Source: a virus. From it: DNA of 64,000 nt. Under the pieces are notes generated by a model that saw nothing but the letters and a program-made list of their open reading frames with translations, ran no database searches and was not told where the DNA came from. How positions within the stretch are numbered: position 1 is the first letter of the stretch; each line of letters opens with the position of its first letter. This document shows, in pieces, positions 7,426 through 15,789 of the stretch. The stretch lies in the IMG/VR virus record IMGVR_UViG_3300050821_003884, positions 16,898 through 80,897 of that record; one strand, given 5' to 3'. Made by a program: the position numbers and the translations under genes.

Positions 7426-7620
7426 TTAATTTGCGTGCTGGTGCAGGTAATCCCAAGCTTCTCGGGCAGTGAAGCTCCCGAGACGCCTTCCAGCCCCGTT
7501 GTAGATGGTCCTGCGCTGATCGTCGTTCTCTTTGCGGTGCGTCCAGCCCCGGCTGGCGATGGCTTCGCTCAGAGTCTGCTCGCCTGCGACGACAGTGTTG
7601 ACATAATGTTCGTGATCCAC
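7426..7620 (-). CDS. Small hypothetical protein, GTG start
   Basis: This 64-aa protein (MDHEHYVNTVVAGEQTLSEAI...) has HRKENDDQRRTIYNGAGRRLGSFTAREAWDYL, a pattern of many short phage proteins of unknown role. The start is GTG at 7620 behind the CGGGAGGG leader that precedes most genes of this arm. Confidence 0.55.
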   Translation of the reverse strand: MDHEHYVNTVVAGEQTLSEAIASRGWTHRKENDDQRRTIYNGAGRRLGSFTAREAWDYLHQHAN

Positions 7621-7654
7621 TTTTCCCTCCCGAAAATTGGTTTATATGTGTTGT

Positions 7655-8200
7655 CTATTCCGGCAACCCGACGAAAAAGTCTTCTACCCTGAGCGCTCCC
7701 TTGAGCGGAGCGGGCAGCGTTACATCGTCGGTTGAATCCAGAAGAGCGGACAGCGTTCGCCAGTAGGCGATGACGGTGCGCTGCTTGGGATCGACTACCC
7801 ACACCACATCGACACGCGCATTCAGGTAGATATCCACCTTCTCACTCGCGTCCTGATTCGGCGACAAGATTTCCACCGCCAGCAGGGGAGGAACGTTGAC
7901 GTACGCGTCGTCCTGCATGGCCCGTCTCCACGCTGGCCATGAAACGATGAACAGGTCAGGCGAGGGCATGTCGTAGGGTGTCAGCTTGATGTTGGAGTCG
8001 CCGTTGCAGATGTAGCCGCTGTCCTTACACGCAGCGTCGAGCAGTCTCCGAATGTTCTGCTGCACCTGCTGGTGCAGCGGCTTTGCGTCCGGTGTCATCA
8101 CTATCCTTCCGTTAATCAGTTCGTCGCGAAACCCCGGAACGCCAGCGAACGAATGCTCGTACTGCTCGACCATGATGGGGTGCGTGTTTATGGTTGCCAT
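7655..8200 (-). CDS. Uma2 family PD-(D/E)XK-like protein (copy 2)
   Basis: This 181-aa protein has the Uma2 order: GFRDELINGRIVMTP, then QNIRRLLDAACKD, MPSPDLFIV (Asp82) and LLAVEILSPNQ (Glu110), then YLNARVDVVWVVDP. It is closer to the canonical Uma2 motif than the copy at 3758-4363. Nuclease activity is inferred from the fold and has little experimental support in the family. It may be a defence or anti-host function. Confidence 0.85.
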   Translation of the reverse strand: MATINTHPIMVEQYEHSFAGVPGFRDELINGRIVMTPDAKPLHQQVQQNIRRLLDAACKDSGYICNGDSNIKLTPYDMPSPDLFIVSWPAWRRAMQDDAYVNVPPLLAVEILSPNQDASEKVDIYLNARVDVVWVVDPKQRTVIAYWRTLSALLDSTDDVTLPAPLKGALRVEDFFVGLPE

Positions 8201-8234
8201 CTCAAATCCCTCCCGGTAAATCTGTTTATGCGTG

Positions 8235-8819
8235 TTACTTGCTTGCGGTTCCCGATTCTTCCAAGTCCTCTACGTCGGCCAAATCACGTCTCCGGCCAGC
8301 GGCTAACTTAGAAGCGATGAGGTCTTGCTTGGAAATAAAAGGTATCTCAAGGTCACCCAGCTTGGCGATAACACGCTGCCTCCAAGCCGAGTCGAAGTCT
8401 ACCCCGGAAATCTTTTTAAGTATGTCGATGCGGAATGGCTCAACCCCAATCTGCAAAATCAGATCGTTAGCGAAATCGGCAGGGGCGAATTTGTCCATCG
8501 GTGCCCCAAACTCACTGCACGCGTCGTAGGCGTGCTGGGCGTTCTCGGCAGTTTGGCGTATCCATACGTCGAAGTCTTTGGTGTATCGCCACTGAGCATA
8601 AAAGCTGAAGGCGTGCCCACCAATGATGAGATAGTCAACGCCGTGCTTATTCAATACGCGCAGCATGGCTATGTAATCGGGTGACTCAATATGCAAAGCT
8701 TCTTTCATCTGAAAAATCTCCCTCATCCGCCTGTCTTCGCTCAGACCATGCCATGCGAGATATTCCGACCTTTTCACGTCGGCGAAGTTGGTGTAGCTGG
8801 TTAAGGTAATGTCGCGCAT
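8235..8819 (-). CDS. Nucleotidyltransferase-like protein (DUF6036/AbiEii-type fold)
   Basis: This 194-aa protein contains VDYLIIGGHAFSFYAQ, followed by RYTKDFDVWI. This is the GG...DxD motif of minimal nucleotidyltransferases, with the acidic pair at residues 82-84. It is followed by ISKQDLIASKLAAGRRRDLAD, a usual C-terminal element of these proteins. Members act as MenT/AbiEii-like toxins or as stand-alone transferases; no matching antitoxin is seen next to it. ATG at 8819 was chosen because GGGGG lies upstream. The gene begins one base after the stop of its upstream neighbour. Confidence 0.75.
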   Translation of the reverse strand: MRDITLTSYTNFADVKRSEYLAWHGLSEDRRMREIFQMKEALHIESPDYIAMLRVLNKHGVDYLIIGGHAFSFYAQWRYTKDFDVWIRQTAENAQHAYDACSEFGAPMDKFAPADFANDLILQIGVEPFRIDILKKISGVDFDSAWRQRVIAKLGDLEIPFISKQDLIASKLAAGRRRDLADVEDLEESGTASK

Positions 8820-8820
8820 G

Positions 8821-9183
8821 TTATGCGTCCCCCTCTCGCAGGCCGCAGATTTTAATTCGCAGCGCCCGCCACTCATCCGGCGTCAGCTTATCCAGCGGGT
8901 GATTGTCGTGCTCCATGGTTTCGATGGATGACCGGATGTCGTCGGCATCCGCGTAGTCAGGACGCGCCCGGAATGCAGCGATGCGGCTGCGCTCCTCGGC
9001 CTCGTCTGCTCGCTTCTTCTGCTCTGCTTTAATTTCGGCCTTGGTCGCGGGGCGGGGAACTGTGTATCCCATGGGCGCGATTTCGCCGTCAGCCCTGATC
9101 ACAGTGTGAGTGCCGGAATAGGTCGTGAAGGCTGTCCAGCCCTCCGCTCGCCGTGTCGGTATTACTTTCTTGGCTTTTGCCAT
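8821..9183 (-). CDS. Hypothetical protein, first gene after a dyad promoter
   Basis: This 120-aa basic protein has a charged helical middle (ATKAEIKAEQKKRADEAEERS) and a C-terminus HPLDKLTPDEWRALRIKI. No family was recognised. It directly follows the dyad promoter at 9207-9232 and precedes the nucleotidyltransferase-like gene by two bases, so it could be its partner or regulator. That is inference from position only. Confidence 0.55.
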   Translation of the reverse strand: MAKAKKVIPTRRAEGWTAFTTYSGTHTVIRADGEIAPMGYTVPRPATKAEIKAEQKKRADEAEERSRIAAFRARPDYADADDIRSSIETMEHDNHPLDKLTPDEWRALRIKICGLREGDA

Positions 9184-9206
9184 TTTCCCTCCCGTAAATA
9201 CAGTAG

Positions 9207-9232
9207 ATCATAGTTAGCACTATGGTGTCAAG
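9207..9232 (-). promoter_or_regulatory. Dyad promoter/operator
   Basis: On the - strand, TTGACACCATAGTG overlaps the shared dyad and is followed 13 nt after TTGACA by TATGAT, then the 8821-9183 gene. One arm has an A in place of the G found in the perfect copy at 18505. Confidence 0.5.
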
Positions 9233-9255
9233 TTAACCCAATTCTTCTCAGTCAC

Positions 9256-10521
9256 TCACTGGCCAAGCCCTCGCGTGTACGGCTCGATCCAGATACGTTT
9301 CTTCTGTTGCAGTTTGCGCTCGCCGAATGGCTGCTCGCGATAGAATCCCCGCACCCAGTGGAAGCGGGGCGACGCGTGGTGGCCGCCCTGATACTCGCTC
9401 GCCTCCCGGCGTATGCGGTAGTCCTCGCCGATGATGCTCGGGGTCCAGAATTCCTTCGCGGCCTTCTTCTCGCTTGCAGGGAAGTGCTTTAAGCGTGTGC
9501 CCAGCTTCACCATGTCCGGACGGGAAGTCATCAGGAGCAGAGTCCCGAAGATGTAGTGAATTAAATCAACCAGCATCAGGTTGTCATCGTCGGTCATCGC
9601 TGGCTGGTAGAACCATCCCGATTCGTGGCGGTCATCGCTGAACCGGGACACCATCTTATCTGCGTCGGGCAGGCTGATACGCTCCCCAAACGCGTCTAAA
9701 GGCATATTCCAGTGGGTGAGATGTCCGGCCTCGGTGAGCGCCAGCATAGTCAGCGCTCCGTTGACGGAACCATAGGGTCGTCCGGGGATGAGCTTGGAAA
9801 TCAATCTCTCATTTTCCCGGAAGCGGCTATAGGCAATGAATTCTACATTGCCCTCGGTGGGGTGCCGCATGCTCCCCTTCGGCAGCATAAAGATCGCCGC
9901 CTCGAAAGGCAGCGGCATCGCGTACCAGTCGATCTCGCCGGGGGGAGTCGTCTGCCGGATGGCCTCGGCGATGTCTTTCCCCAGCCAGTACATCGGCATC
10001 TGGTAACGGGCAAGCTGGGAGGCTACAAGAAACTCGTATTGTTCGCTGCGCCCTACGGTTCCCTGCATCACCTTCAAGGCGATGGCGGCAAACTGACGCG
10101 CTGGTTCTTTCGGGCTGTAGTAATTTCCGCAGCGCGGCGACTCGGAATAAATTCGCGGATAGCAGATGCGCCACAGTTCGGGATAATTCCTTTCCAGCTC
10201 ATCGTAGGTGTCGCGAATCTCCTGCGCGGTAAACTCCATCTTCGGGATATGCCGCCGGACGGCATAGCGATGGAACTCAGAGAGAGACATATCGCCAGCC
10301 TGATTGAGAAGAACTGGGGAAAGCTTGGCCATCTCCGGGTCTGCCATCATGGCCTTCAGGAGCCGCGCATGGACGGCATCCCAGTTATCAACCTCGATGA
10401 ACCCCTCGCATGTCGCGCAAGCCATCCAGCGCCACACCTGCTGATCCTCGCCGCTGCTGGTGCGGCTCGCTGCGTAGACGACGACTGGATCGGGTCCGGC
10501 GCAGAAGTCGCAGCGAGACAC
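9256..10521 (-). CDS. Large protein with N-terminal 4-Cys domain and AcrVA2-like C-terminus
   Basis: This 421-aa protein has three visible parts. Residues 4-50 form a four-cysteine domain (CDFC, CATC, then EVDNWDAV) shared with 5273-5617. The middle, about 60-340, is helical with no motif recognised. The C-terminus HHASPRFHWVRGFYREQ, then KRIWIEPYTRG, resembles the end of the phage anti-CRISPR AcrVA2 and its many homologues on mobile elements. AcrVA2 reduces Cas12a production by acting on its mRNA during translation. Whether this protein is an anti-CRISPR or another member of the wider family cannot be told. It starts with GTG at 10521. Confidence 0.6.
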   Translation of the reverse strand: MSRCDFCAGPDPVVVYAASRTSSGEDQQVWRWMACATCEGFIEVDNWDAVHARLLKAMMADPEMAKLSPVLLNQAGDMSLSEFHRYAVRRHIPKMEFTAQEIRDTYDELERNYPELWRICYPRIYSESPRCGNYYSPKEPARQFAAIALKVMQGTVGRSEQYEFLVASQLARYQMPMYWLGKDIAEAIRQTTPPGEIDWYAMPLPFEAAIFMLPKGSMRHPTEGNVEFIAYSRFRENERLISKLIPGRPYGSVNGALTMLALTEAGHLTHWNMPLDAFGERISLPDADKMVSRFSDDRHESGWFYQPAMTDDDNLMLVDLIHYIFGTLLLMTSRPDMVKLGTRLKHFPASEKKAAKEFWTPSIIGEDYRIRREASEYQGGHHASPRFHWVRGFYREQPFGERKLQQKKRIWIEPYTRGLGQ

Positions 10522-10547
10522 CGCCGTGGGTATATATTTCTCATGGT

Positions 10548-10763
10548 TTAGAGATTGCGCACGAGGACTTCGTTGTCGTAGTCCCGCTTGCGTCGCTGGT
10601 TAACGGCAGCGCTCATGGTTGACTGGTGGAACTTCTCCGCCAGATACCAGCGCAGTTCGATACCATCCCATCCTTCCGGCATGGCAGCGACTTTGCTCAG
10701 CGCCTCACTCTGTACGCTGGCCACAAGCTCACGGATAAACGTCTTTTTCTGTTGTTTCGTCAT
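10548..10763 (-). CDS. Small helical hypothetical protein
   Basis: This 71-aa protein (MTKQQKKTFIRELVASVQSEALSK...) has GWDGIELRWYLAEKFHQS in the middle, a motif of many small phage proteins without known function. It is basic and soluble. A CGGGAGGAAATTTAA leader gives a strong ribosome site. Confidence 0.6.
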   Translation of the reverse strand: MTKQQKKTFIRELVASVQSEALSKVAAMPEGWDGIELRWYLAEKFHQSTMSAAVNQRRKRDYDNEVLVRNL

Positions 10764-10820
10764 TTAAATTTCCTCCCGGTTTGTGTCCGCCGCTTCTTAC
10801 ATGGGAAGCGGCGGTTAGTT

Positions 10821-11471
10821 TTACTGCTTTACGGTCCCGGTAGCTGAGTCAATCGCTGCCGGAGCAGCAGCAGCGGTTGCGCCGCCGCAGAGTTGGGCCT
10901 CAACTTCCGGCTTCAGCTTTCTGGCACCGCAGAGGGAAGCGCTTGCTTGCTGCGTGTTGCTGCCATCGCCGCTGATGAACGGCGTGAAGTCTCCAATCGT
11001 CGCATATTCGTGATCGGTGCTGTCCGGATCAGGGAAGTAGAACGTGCAGCGAACGGTTTCGTGCGGATGTTTCTTGCTCGGGCTGGCGCAGTCCGATGCA
11101 AACAGAACTTTCGTGCCAGACTGGACACCATCCAAAAACCACTTGTTGTGAATCGTCTTAGCGTCGTAGGGACGCTCCGCCATGCCAGCCGCCAGCGCAA
11201 GGGCGAACGTTCTTCCCTTGTTGACGGGAGCTTCCACCCGGTAATTCCCGGCGTCGGTATACAGCAGGTGTATCCCTTGTCCTCCGTCGTCCAGCTTGGC
11301 GTCCGTCTGCGTCTTGCCCAGAGTTACGTCAGAACCGGTTGTGATGCGAAAGCTTTTATCAAGCGTGCCCATCTGGTACTGAGCAGCATGCCTATACGTC
11401 TTGGTGTCCTTGGCAAAACTAAATGTGGTCGAGAGCGCCACGGCAAAAATGCTACAAATTACTTTCTTCAC
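10821..11471 (-). CDS. Exported hypothetical protein
   Basis: This 216-aa protein starts with GTG and has a Sec signal peptide, MKKVICSIFAVALSTTFSFA, cleaved before Lys-Asp. The mature protein is beta-rich with two cysteine pairs and an Ala-rich tail (GGATAAAAPAAIDSATG). The periplasm or outer envelope is expected. It may be a moron that alters the lysogen surface, but no family was recognised. Confidence 0.6.
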   Translation of the reverse strand: MKKVICSIFAVALSTTFSFAKDTKTYRHAAQYQMGTLDKSFRITTGSDVTLGKTQTDAKLDDGGQGIHLLYTDAGNYRVEAPVNKGRTFALALAAGMAERPYDAKTIHNKWFLDGVQSGTKVLFASDCASPSKKHPHETVRCTFYFPDPDSTDHEYATIGDFTPFISGDGSNTQQASASLCGARKLKPEVEAQLCGGATAAAAPAAIDSATGTVKQ

Positions 11472-11524
11472 TTACTTCTCCTGTAATTTTATTTACTGCA
11501 ACTCCGCAGTCGGTTAGGGGGGGG

Positions 11525-11734
11525 TTAAGTAATCTCTACAAGGGTGAGCCGCTTGTCGCCCTCGTCCGCAGGAATCTCGGGGTAGTATTCGACAAACAGG
11601 GAACCGCACTCCCATTCATTGAACAACTCCTGCTTGATCTCGCGAATCCGGTAGTGGCCGTCGCTGGTCGCCTTCACAACCTCCATTTCCGGCGGCATCT
11701 TTGCCAATGCCTCGATAAGTTCTTTTACGGTCAT
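11525..11734 (-). CDS. Small hypothetical phage protein
   Basis: This protein of about 69 aa has MTVKELIEALAKMPPEMEVV, then LVEIT at the end. This layout is common in short phage proteins of unknown function. The stop of the upstream gene overlaps the ATG (TGATG). A GTG one codon earlier is an alternative start. GAGGAG lies upstream. Confidence 0.6.
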   Translation of the reverse strand: MTVKELIEALAKMPPEMEVVKATSDGHYRIREIKQELFNEWECGSLFVEYYPEIPADEGDKRLTLVEIT

Positions 11735-11937
11735 CACGCCTCCTCAAACTCTGCCTTGCGGCTCAGGAATCCCGGCTCATGGGTGCTGTTGTACTGGTGG
11801 CAAATCTCCCGCGCATCGGCGTAGGTGACGTGCTTGCGCAGGTAAGTCTTAGGCCCCGCTCCCGGCTCCCGGCCACCCGGCCAGTCTTTATTTCGCTTCC
11901 ACCAGTTGCGTACAAATACGTTGTAGTAAGTTTCCAT
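11734..11937 (-). CDS. Conserved small protein with NWWK motif
   Basis: This 67-aa protein contains VRNWWKRNKDWPGGREPG, KTYLRKHVTYADAREICHQYN and HEPGFLSRKAEFEE. I know this order from many phages and bacteria, always without assigned function. It is translationally coupled to the downstream gene. Confidence 0.65.
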   Translation of the reverse strand: METYYNVFVRNWWKRNKDWPGGREPGAGPKTYLRKHVTYADAREICHQYNSTHEPGFLSRKAEFEEA

Positions 11938-11973
11938 TCGATTGAATCCCTCCCGGTTCGTTTTAAATTTTGT

Positions 11974-12255
11974 TTACTCTCCCGATTCCGCTGCCGCTTG
12001 CCAGACAGTTGTTCCGGCTTGCTCAGCCCAGAACTGGTCTTTACATGGCTCCCACTTCAGGCCGCTCCAGTCGGGCTTCGTCTTGGACACGGTGAAGTAT
12101 TCTTGGCCGACTGCATAGATGGCCAGCTTGCCCGTGTGTCCGTACTGGTAGCGGTAGTCTTTAATGTCTGCCGCATCGAAGCCGATAGTCCCGGCAATGA
12201 TGGCTGCGGCGTTGACGCGAACTTTTTTCGTTGTCGTTACCTTGCTCACTGTCAT
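11974..12255 (-). CDS. Hypothetical protein
   Basis: This 93-aa protein has a basic N-terminus (MTVSKVTTTKKVRV) and a mixed alpha/beta middle. No motif was recognised. It overlaps the upstream membrane-protein gene by four bases (ATGA), which supports the frame. Confidence 0.5.
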   Translation of the reverse strand: MTVSKVTTTKKVRVNAAAIIAGTIGFDAADIKDYRYQYGHTGKLAIYAVGQEYFTVSKTKPDWSGLKWEPCKDQFWAEQAGTTVWQAAAESGE

Positions 12256-12725
12256 CGCACGCCTCCAGCCGTCGCTCTTTCCTGCTCGGCCACGCTAAGC
12301 AGAAGGTCTTCCTCTCTCCACTTCCGTAGTTTCAGCGAATCTTGAATGTCGTTCAGGATTCCCAACTCTTCACGCTCCAGCTTCTGGCTGACCTCGGCGC
12401 TGTTTAGGGTATTTGCCCTCCGCACCGCTACATCGTAGGAGTTCAGCTCCTCCAGCCTCATCATCTTGTCGAACATCATGTCGTCAGCCAGCGACTTCGA
12501 TTGTTTTTTCGCCGCGTCCCGCCACTCGTCTACAGCACGCCAGTCCATATCGAAGGGATACGAACTCGCAATCATCTGCGTTGCTACCTGCCGGAACCCC
12601 GGACTCAGCGTGAACATTCTGTAGATCACCTTGCCCCCGCTCCACAGAAGAAGCCCAACAAACCCTAAAAATATCCTCAGTGCCACGTTCTTTTGTATGC
12701 TTGGCGCAGTCGTTGTCGTTGTCAT
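12252..12725 (-). CDS. Membrane-anchored hypothetical protein
   Basis: This protein of about 157 aa has one transmembrane segment near the N-terminus (NVALRIFLGFVGLLLWSG). It is followed by a charged, helical cytoplasmic or periplasmic domain with coiled-coil character (LEREELGILNDIQDSLKLR). The start is either ATG 12725 or TTG 12734; GGGAGAG precedes the ATG closely. Its role is unknown. Confidence 0.5.
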   Translation of the reverse strand: MTTTTTAPSIQKNVALRIFLGFVGLLLWSGGKVIYRMFTLSPGFRQVATQMIASSYPFDMDWRAVDEWRDAAKKQSKSLADDMMFDKMMRLEELNSYDVAVRRANTLNSAEVSQKLEREELGILNDIQDSLKLRKWREEDLLLSVAEQERATAGGVR

Positions 12726-12841
12726 CTCTCCCAAACTCCTTTTCCTGTAATTGTGAAATTTAAATCTCAGTGGCCGCGCTACCGGGAGGTGAACGCGGCC
12801 ACTCTCGCACCCAGCTATACTCCTCGCTGTAAGTGCGAAAC

Positions 12842-13105
12842 TTAAACCTCGTCGCCGAAGTTCGGACCCCAGCCGCCGTAGCAGGCGTCAGAGTGGTATC
12901 CGGTTCCTATGCATCCGGGGCAATCTGGCGTTGGGGCTTCCACTGCCCACCATCTTGCGCATCCGCACTTCTCGCCATTCGCCATAACCACGTCGCATGG
13001 GATAGGTGCCCCTTTCGGGGGATTAGGCTTGCCGTCCGCATTGAGCGGGGAAGTAGCCAGCGTGTGGTGGGTACACCAGTCGTGCCCACAGTATTTGCAT
13101 CTCAT
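12842..13105 (-). CDS. Cys/His-rich zinc-binding protein
   Basis: This 87-aa protein starts MRCKYCGHDWCTHHTL and ends with CPGCIGTGYHSDACYGG, with CDVV and KCGCARWW between. At least eight Cys and several His suggest two zinc sites. The start at 13105 is set by the GGGAGGG leader; a longer upstream frame crosses that leader and is rejected. Confidence 0.6.
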   Translation of the reverse strand: MRCKYCGHDWCTHHTLATSPLNADGKPNPPKGAPIPCDVVMANGEKCGCARWWAVEAPTPDCPGCIGTGYHSDACYGGWGPNFGDEV

Positions 13106-13157
13106 AATCGAACCCTCCCGGTTTCTTCTGTAAATCGTTTTAGGTGTGAACCTGCTG

Positions 13158-13496
13158 TTAGAAACCAGCGCGTTTTTTAATTGTTTCCCAGCCGTTGTCG
13201 AGTGTCTGCACTTCGTGGCCATCAGGGAAGACGGCGTCGGACTTAATAAGTCCTGTCAAGCCGTAGCCCAGATACTTCTTGGCCGAAGCCCACCTGCCAA
13301 ACGGTCTGACAATCATGTCCCCCACGATCAATTCGTGCGCGTAGCCCTCAGTGACAAGCCGGGTTGGCGTTGAGATGAGCGCCGCCGCCAGAGTGAGGCT
13401 GTGGCCTCGCTCGATTCCCATGTCCTGCATGAGGAGCTGAACCGGGGTGTGTAGAGCATGAATCCCAAACATTGCCTTGATGTAAACGTCGTCCAT
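13158..13496 (-). CDS. Hypothetical protein
   Basis: This 112-aa protein (MDDVYIKAMFGIHALHTPVQL...) has a strand-rich second half with HELIVGDMIVRPFGRWASAKKYLGYG. No family is visible. A conserved intergenic leader precedes it. Confidence 0.55.
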   Translation of the reverse strand: MDDVYIKAMFGIHALHTPVQLLMQDMGIERGHSLTLAAALISTPTRLVTEGYAHELIVGDMIVRPFGRWASAKKYLGYGLTGLIKSDAVFPDGHEVQTLDNGWETIKKRAGF

Positions 13497-13529
13497 CGGA
13501 ACCCTCCCGGTTCTTTCTATAAAAGCTGT

Positions 13530-13901
13530 TTACGTGTGAGTGTAGCCGTCCGGCTCGATGCCCACGAACATACCGCACCATTTGATCCCGGCGAAGCGGT
13601 CGGAGCCGATGCCGCACTCCTGTATCCGGGTGAAGAACTCCCGGCGATCCTTTGAGCCGTCATGGCTGCGACGGTAGAGCTTGTTGATGGCCTCGACCTG
13701 TGCCGGGGTCATCCAGCCGGGGATAACAACGTGCCCCTCGCCCTCGGCCAGACGCTTGTCGCGATCCTCTGAACCTGCGACGTAGCCGTCGAAGTACGCC
13801 TCGCGGTTGAAGACTCCCCGCGTGTTCGGCTGCTCGGAGTCGGAGCCGTGGCGGTATCCCGTGGAATAGTCGCTGTTCGTGTTTGTCTCTTCTGTGCTCA
13901 T
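13530..13901 (-). CDS. Hypothetical protein
   Basis: This 123-aa polar protein has a low-complexity Ser/Thr/Asn-rich N-terminus and a block FNREAYFDGYVAGSEDRD. Its C-terminus is IKWCGMFVGIEPDGY. It is coupled by ATGA overlap to the upstream 13898 gene. Its function is unknown. Confidence 0.55.
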   Translation of the reverse strand: MSTEETNTNSDYSTGYRHGSDSEQPNTRGVFNREAYFDGYVAGSEDRDKRLAEGEGHVVIPGWMTPAQVEAINKLYRRSHDGSKDRREFFTRIQECGIGSDRFAGIKWCGMFVGIEPDGYTHT

Positions 13902-14539
13902 GGCTGCTCCTGTAAATCGGTTTCGTCGTCATCCTGCGATGCGTGGCTATCCCGGATGTCTCCAGCGGCCAGCCAGAGGATGCGGGTAAGGTTCTGGTTG
14001 TGGTCGGATAGTTCCTCTGCGTCCCACGTCCCATAGTCCTCCAATTCCCGGCGTAGCGCTTCCGGCTTGATCTTCGCCAACTGCTCGGCAATAACCGGGT
14101 CGGCTTGCAGGGCTTGCACGTCGGCTTCGCAGTCTCCGGCATGGGAAGCGGACTCGGCCTGTTCCAGTGTCATCTCGAACTCAACGCCATAGTTGCCGCT
14201 GAACCAATATTTCTTTTCGCTGGTATCCTCGGCATACGCAAACGTCGCCAGAGGGTAATCCTGCGCTACCTGCCGCTGCGCGTCCTGAAACGATGCGGCT
14301 CGCTTGTAAATGTCGATCTGGTTGTCTACGCCATCCGGACAGTAGGCGCGGTAAATGTGTTCGCCTTTGGTTGCTCCCCAGTAGGCTCCGCCGTCGTCGT
14401 AATCGCCGTCTACCCACCTGAGGCGAATCAGCAGGAAGGCTACGGGCCGGGACTTGGAGCCGTCGTCGTGTACGTCGCTGCGGCCCATGCTTGCACCGTA
14501 CCGTGAATACGCTTTCGTTAACGCTGGAACCTGTGCCAT
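13898..14539 (-). CDS. Hypothetical protein, 213 aa
   Basis: The sequence is acidic, with RPVAFLLIRLRWVDGDYDDGG near the start and a helical C-terminal half (ALRRELEDYGTWDAEELSDHN). ATG 14539 is used; a GTG at 14557 is possible but lacks a spaced ribosome site. It is the gene next to parB in the same operon. No domain was recognised. Confidence 0.55.
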   Translation of the reverse strand: MAQVPALTKAYSRYGASMGRSDVHDDGSKSRPVAFLLIRLRWVDGDYDDGGAYWGATKGEHIYRAYCPDGVDNQIDIYKRAASFQDAQRQVAQDYPLATFAYAEDTSEKKYWFSGNYGVEFEMTLEQAESASHAGDCEADVQALQADPVIAEQLAKIKPEALRRELEDYGTWDAEELSDHNQNLTRILWLAAGDIRDSHASQDDDETDLQEQP

Positions 14540-14617
14540 TTTAAAATTATTCCTCACTGGTAAATCTGTTTTTGGGTGTGGTCGCGGCTTGCTTGGCTGC
14601 GACCACTTGGAAGGGAA

Positions 14618-15505
14618 CTACGCTGTCTTACGCTTGGGTACGAGCGTACGGTACGCCTTGTGCGCGGAGATGAGCTTCTTCTCTGCCGCGTCCGTGGCAT
14701 CTTCCAGCCAGTGATCCACTGCGTGAGCCAGAGCCTCGGCTGCTTCATAGACGGAGCTGGTCACCTTGGGTGCTGGCGCTGGCTTCGCTGTTCCGTGGGC
14801 CTTCGCGTCCTTCGTCTTACCCTTGGCGGCGATCACGTTGCTGACCTTGACGCGGGTCTTGCCCTTCAACGTGTTCTTGGTTTCCGCGATGACCTCCTTC
14901 TGCTTGTCCTTGCTCAGCTTGGTAAGCTGGACGGCAGCGGTGATCTTCACCTTCCCGTCACGAACGGCTTGTGCGGCTTCAGGAGCCAATTCCACCAGTG
15001 CGGCACGGTCTTTCACCCACTTCACCGCAGTCGCCTTCTCTTCGGGCTTCTTCGCCTCAGGAAAATAGATTTCAGCAATCTCTTCCAGAGACTTCTTGAA
15101 GCGCTTCTGCCAGATGCCGATGTTGTGTGTGTCGTCCATCGGCGTGGTGTCCTTGCGGAAACGGTTCTCGGCAATGGCTGCGGCGAAGGCTTCTTCGTCG
15201 GTCAGCGTCTCGTAGGTCGCCTCAAGCTTGATGAGCGGCTCGCCCTTCTTGGCTAGGCGGCTGTTCAGCAGCTTGACGGCACGCCAGCGGCGGTGGCCGT
15301 AGACGAGCACGGGTTGACCAGCGTCATTCTTGCGCACCAGTACGGGTGTGCGCTGGCCGTTCTTTTCAATATCTGCGGCCAAGTCATCGACATCGGTGTT
15401 CTCGATGCGCCCGTTAAGCTGCGGATCGAGCAGGATGTTCTCAGGGTAATCAGCGACCAGAGTGCTGGTGCGCTTCGTTGTTTCGTTTGCGAATACTACA
15501 GCCAT
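14618..15505 (-). CDS. parB: ParB-like protein
   Basis: This 295-aa protein has a ParB N-terminal CTPase/nuclease-like domain: DLAADIEKNGQRTPVLVR (about 41-58), YGHRRWRA (69-76, the box II equivalent) and AENRFRKDT. A helical central region probably contains the DNA-binding helix-turn-helix. An Ala/Lys/Pro-rich linker leads to a C-terminal helical dimerisation part. No parA lies nearby, so partition by this protein alone is uncertain; ParB-like phage proteins can also act in DNA modification or transcription. It starts a transcription unit behind the dyad promoter at 15607-15632. The many palindrome-like leader cores in this arm are possible binding sites. Confidence 0.8.
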   Translation of the reverse strand: MAVVFANETTKRTSTLVADYPENILLDPQLNGRIENTDVDDLAADIEKNGQRTPVLVRKNDAGQPVLVYGHRRWRAVKLLNSRLAKKGEPLIKLEATYETLTDEEAFAAAIAENRFRKDTTPMDDTHNIGIWQKRFKKSLEEIAEIYFPEAKKPEEKATAVKWVKDRAALVELAPEAAQAVRDGKVKITAAVQLTKLSKDKQKEVIAETKNTLKGKTRVKVSNVIAAKGKTKDAKAHGTAKPAPAPKVTSSVYEAAEALAHAVDHWLEDATDAAEKKLISAHKAYRTLVPKRKTA

Positions 15506-15606
15506 TTTATTTTCTCCCGGTATTTGGTTTGAGTTAAGGTTCTGGCACCCAATCCTCGTTCGGATGCGGTGTGCCGCGTTCTGTACTGCCGTTCTGTTAT
15601 TGTTAG

Positions 15607-15632
15607 ATTATATACATAGCACCATGGTGTCA
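15607..15632 (-). promoter_or_regulatory. Dyad promoter of the parB unit
   Basis: On the - strand, TTGACACCATGGTG is followed by TATATAAT 13 nt after TTGACA (or TAATCT at 17). It contains the CACCATGGTG palindrome (15620-15629) shared with four other sites. The 284-bp region 15506-15789 also holds TAAACGTGTTTA (near 15706), a copy of the leader palindrome core. Confidence 0.55.
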
Positions 15633-15789
15633 AGCACTATTTTAAATTATTTCTGCCTTACCTATAACACTCTAAAAGAGTTACGTAGGTAACCGTTGAT
15701 CACTGCTAAACGTGTTTAGGTATAAAGCGGGGGAGTCTTGCTCGGGTCAAAGGCGCAGGGTAGGCGCAATTGCTGCTGCCATGTTCTTT

